From: Gammaproteobacteria bacterium
Lineage (GTDB): Bacteria > Pseudomonadota > Gammaproteobacteria > GRL18
DNA length: 44,443 bases
Direction: 5' to 3'
Assembly (NCBI GenBank): GCA_016744375.1
Contig: JADGEM010000040.1
Span: 1 to 44,443, forward strand
The notes below the pieces were generated by a model, which was given only the letters and a program-made list of their open reading frames with translations, did no database searches and was not told where the DNA came from. Both the position numbers and the translations under genes were made by a program. Shown here piece after piece: positions 44,095 to 44,443 of the stretch; within the stretch, counting starts at the first letter, position 1; every line of letters begins with the position of its first letter.

Positions 44095-44443
44095 CTACAC
44101 ATGCACTAGCCCGAACAATGTATCTGTATTAAGATCTAAAACACCATCATCAGAACTCACTTCAATTTCAGCAAGGTGCTCTTGTTTGAACTGTATTAGT
44201 TGTTCATGGCTCAATTGATTAAGGAGTGATTTGTAGCCTGCATTGTTAAGCAATGACCACCATTCATTTATAGTGATGGGATAGCGAATAGTATGGTGCT
44301 CTACGTTGACGCTTTTATGATTACTTACCGCTGCCAATTCTTCTATTTGCTGCTTTGTCTTGAGTCTTTCCCTGAGTCGTGATGGGGCCTCAATTTTATA
44401 ATCCATCTCTAGTCTTTGTAAGAAGACCTCTGCATATGGGTTG
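44095..44443 (-). CDS. SAM-dependent methyltransferase, C-terminal part only
   Basis: The frame stays open through the right edge, reading NPYAEVFLQRLE before an internal Met at 44406, so the gene is truncated by the window. The visible 115 residues contain RYPITINEWWSLLNNAGYKSLLNQLS and FKQEHLAEI, which match the end of class I methyltransferases of the UbiE/type-11 group (EEWWxxxxxxGxRSLxxxL, FxxxHLxEV). The SAM-binding part lies outside. It is the first gene of a cassette whose attC is 12 nt downstream. Confidence 0.65.
   Translation of the reverse strand, partial: NPYAEVFLQRLEMDYKIEAPSRLRERLKTKQQIEELAAVSNHKSVNVEHHTIRYPITINEWWSLLNNAGYKSLLNQLSHEQLIQFKQEHLAEIEVSSDDGVLDLNTDTLFGLVHV

Noticed and set aside
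1..44443. tRNA, rRNA, insertion sequence or prophage genes
   Set aside because: I found no rRNA or tRNA-like sequence, transposase, terminal inverted repeats with target duplication, or phage structural gene. A systematic tRNA search was not possible by eye.

Overview
The window (about 44.4 kb, AT-rich) looks like chromosomal DNA of a low-G+C, sulfur-oxidising gammaproteobacterium. The main evidence is the first 28 codons of aprB (APS reductase beta subunit) at the left edge. Supporting evidence is two secreted Gly/Tyr-rich proteins whose mature part begins SAFW, as in sulfur globule proteins, and a YeeE/YedE-type sulfur-compound transporter. HemF, ProRS, PurT, GlgC, a YgiQ-type radical SAM protein and DUF523 fit a free-living gammaproteobacterium. 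The genus cannot be fixed from the sequence.

Layout. 1-1.3 kb: aprB start and a secreted Tyr-rich protein. 1.3-3.6 kb: a two-gene unit of a small membrane protein and a K+ channel with two RCK domains. 3.8-8.3 kb: a co-oriented group of sulfur-globule-like protein, ParA ATPase, membrane-anchored TPR protein, membrane coiled-coil protein and dynamin-like GTPase. 8.4-13.6 kb: RND adaptor and pump; the pump has a long Lys/Ala-rich C-terminal extension. 14.2-17.0 kb (plus): MIF-like tautomerase, proS and a lytic transglycosylase. 17.1-21.0 kb (minus): YeeE/YedE transporter, a second membrane coiled-coil protein, a glycine-zipper protein, a decayed FadL-type fragment and a DUF3313 lipoprotein. 21.3-22.3 kb: an AraC regulator divergent from the transporter. 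22.3-27.4 kb (minus): second sulfur-globule-like protein, then hemF, flavin reductase, an unknown membrane protein and the YgiQ-like radical SAM protein. 27.5-32.9 kb: operon of DUF523, adaptor, RND pump and HIT protein. 33-39.6 kb: purT, a small repeat protein, glgC, an exported PCMT-like methyltransferase and a membrane spermidine-synthase-like protein. 40.0-41.1 kb: a near-consensus Fur box before a PEP-CTERM-type secreted protein.

The right end (about 41.16 kb to the edge) is different. It reads as an integron gene-cassette array without a visible integrase. Five compact cassettes of about 0.7 kb are separated by four or five attC-like imperfect palindromes, all readable in one direction (minus strand). 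Their contents are a quinone-reductase-like flavoprotein, an AbrB-Doc toxin-antitoxin pair in inverted orientation, a ParE/RHH toxin-antitoxin pair, an orphan membrane protein and the C-terminal part of a methyltransferase. Each minus-strand gene stops 3-12 nt before its attC, as expected of cassettes. By orientation, any integrase and attI would lie beyond the right edge. This hidden array and the ParA/dynamin/sulfur-globule gene group are the two most interesting parts of the window.

No tRNA, rRNA, CRISPR array, transposase or prophage gene was recognised.
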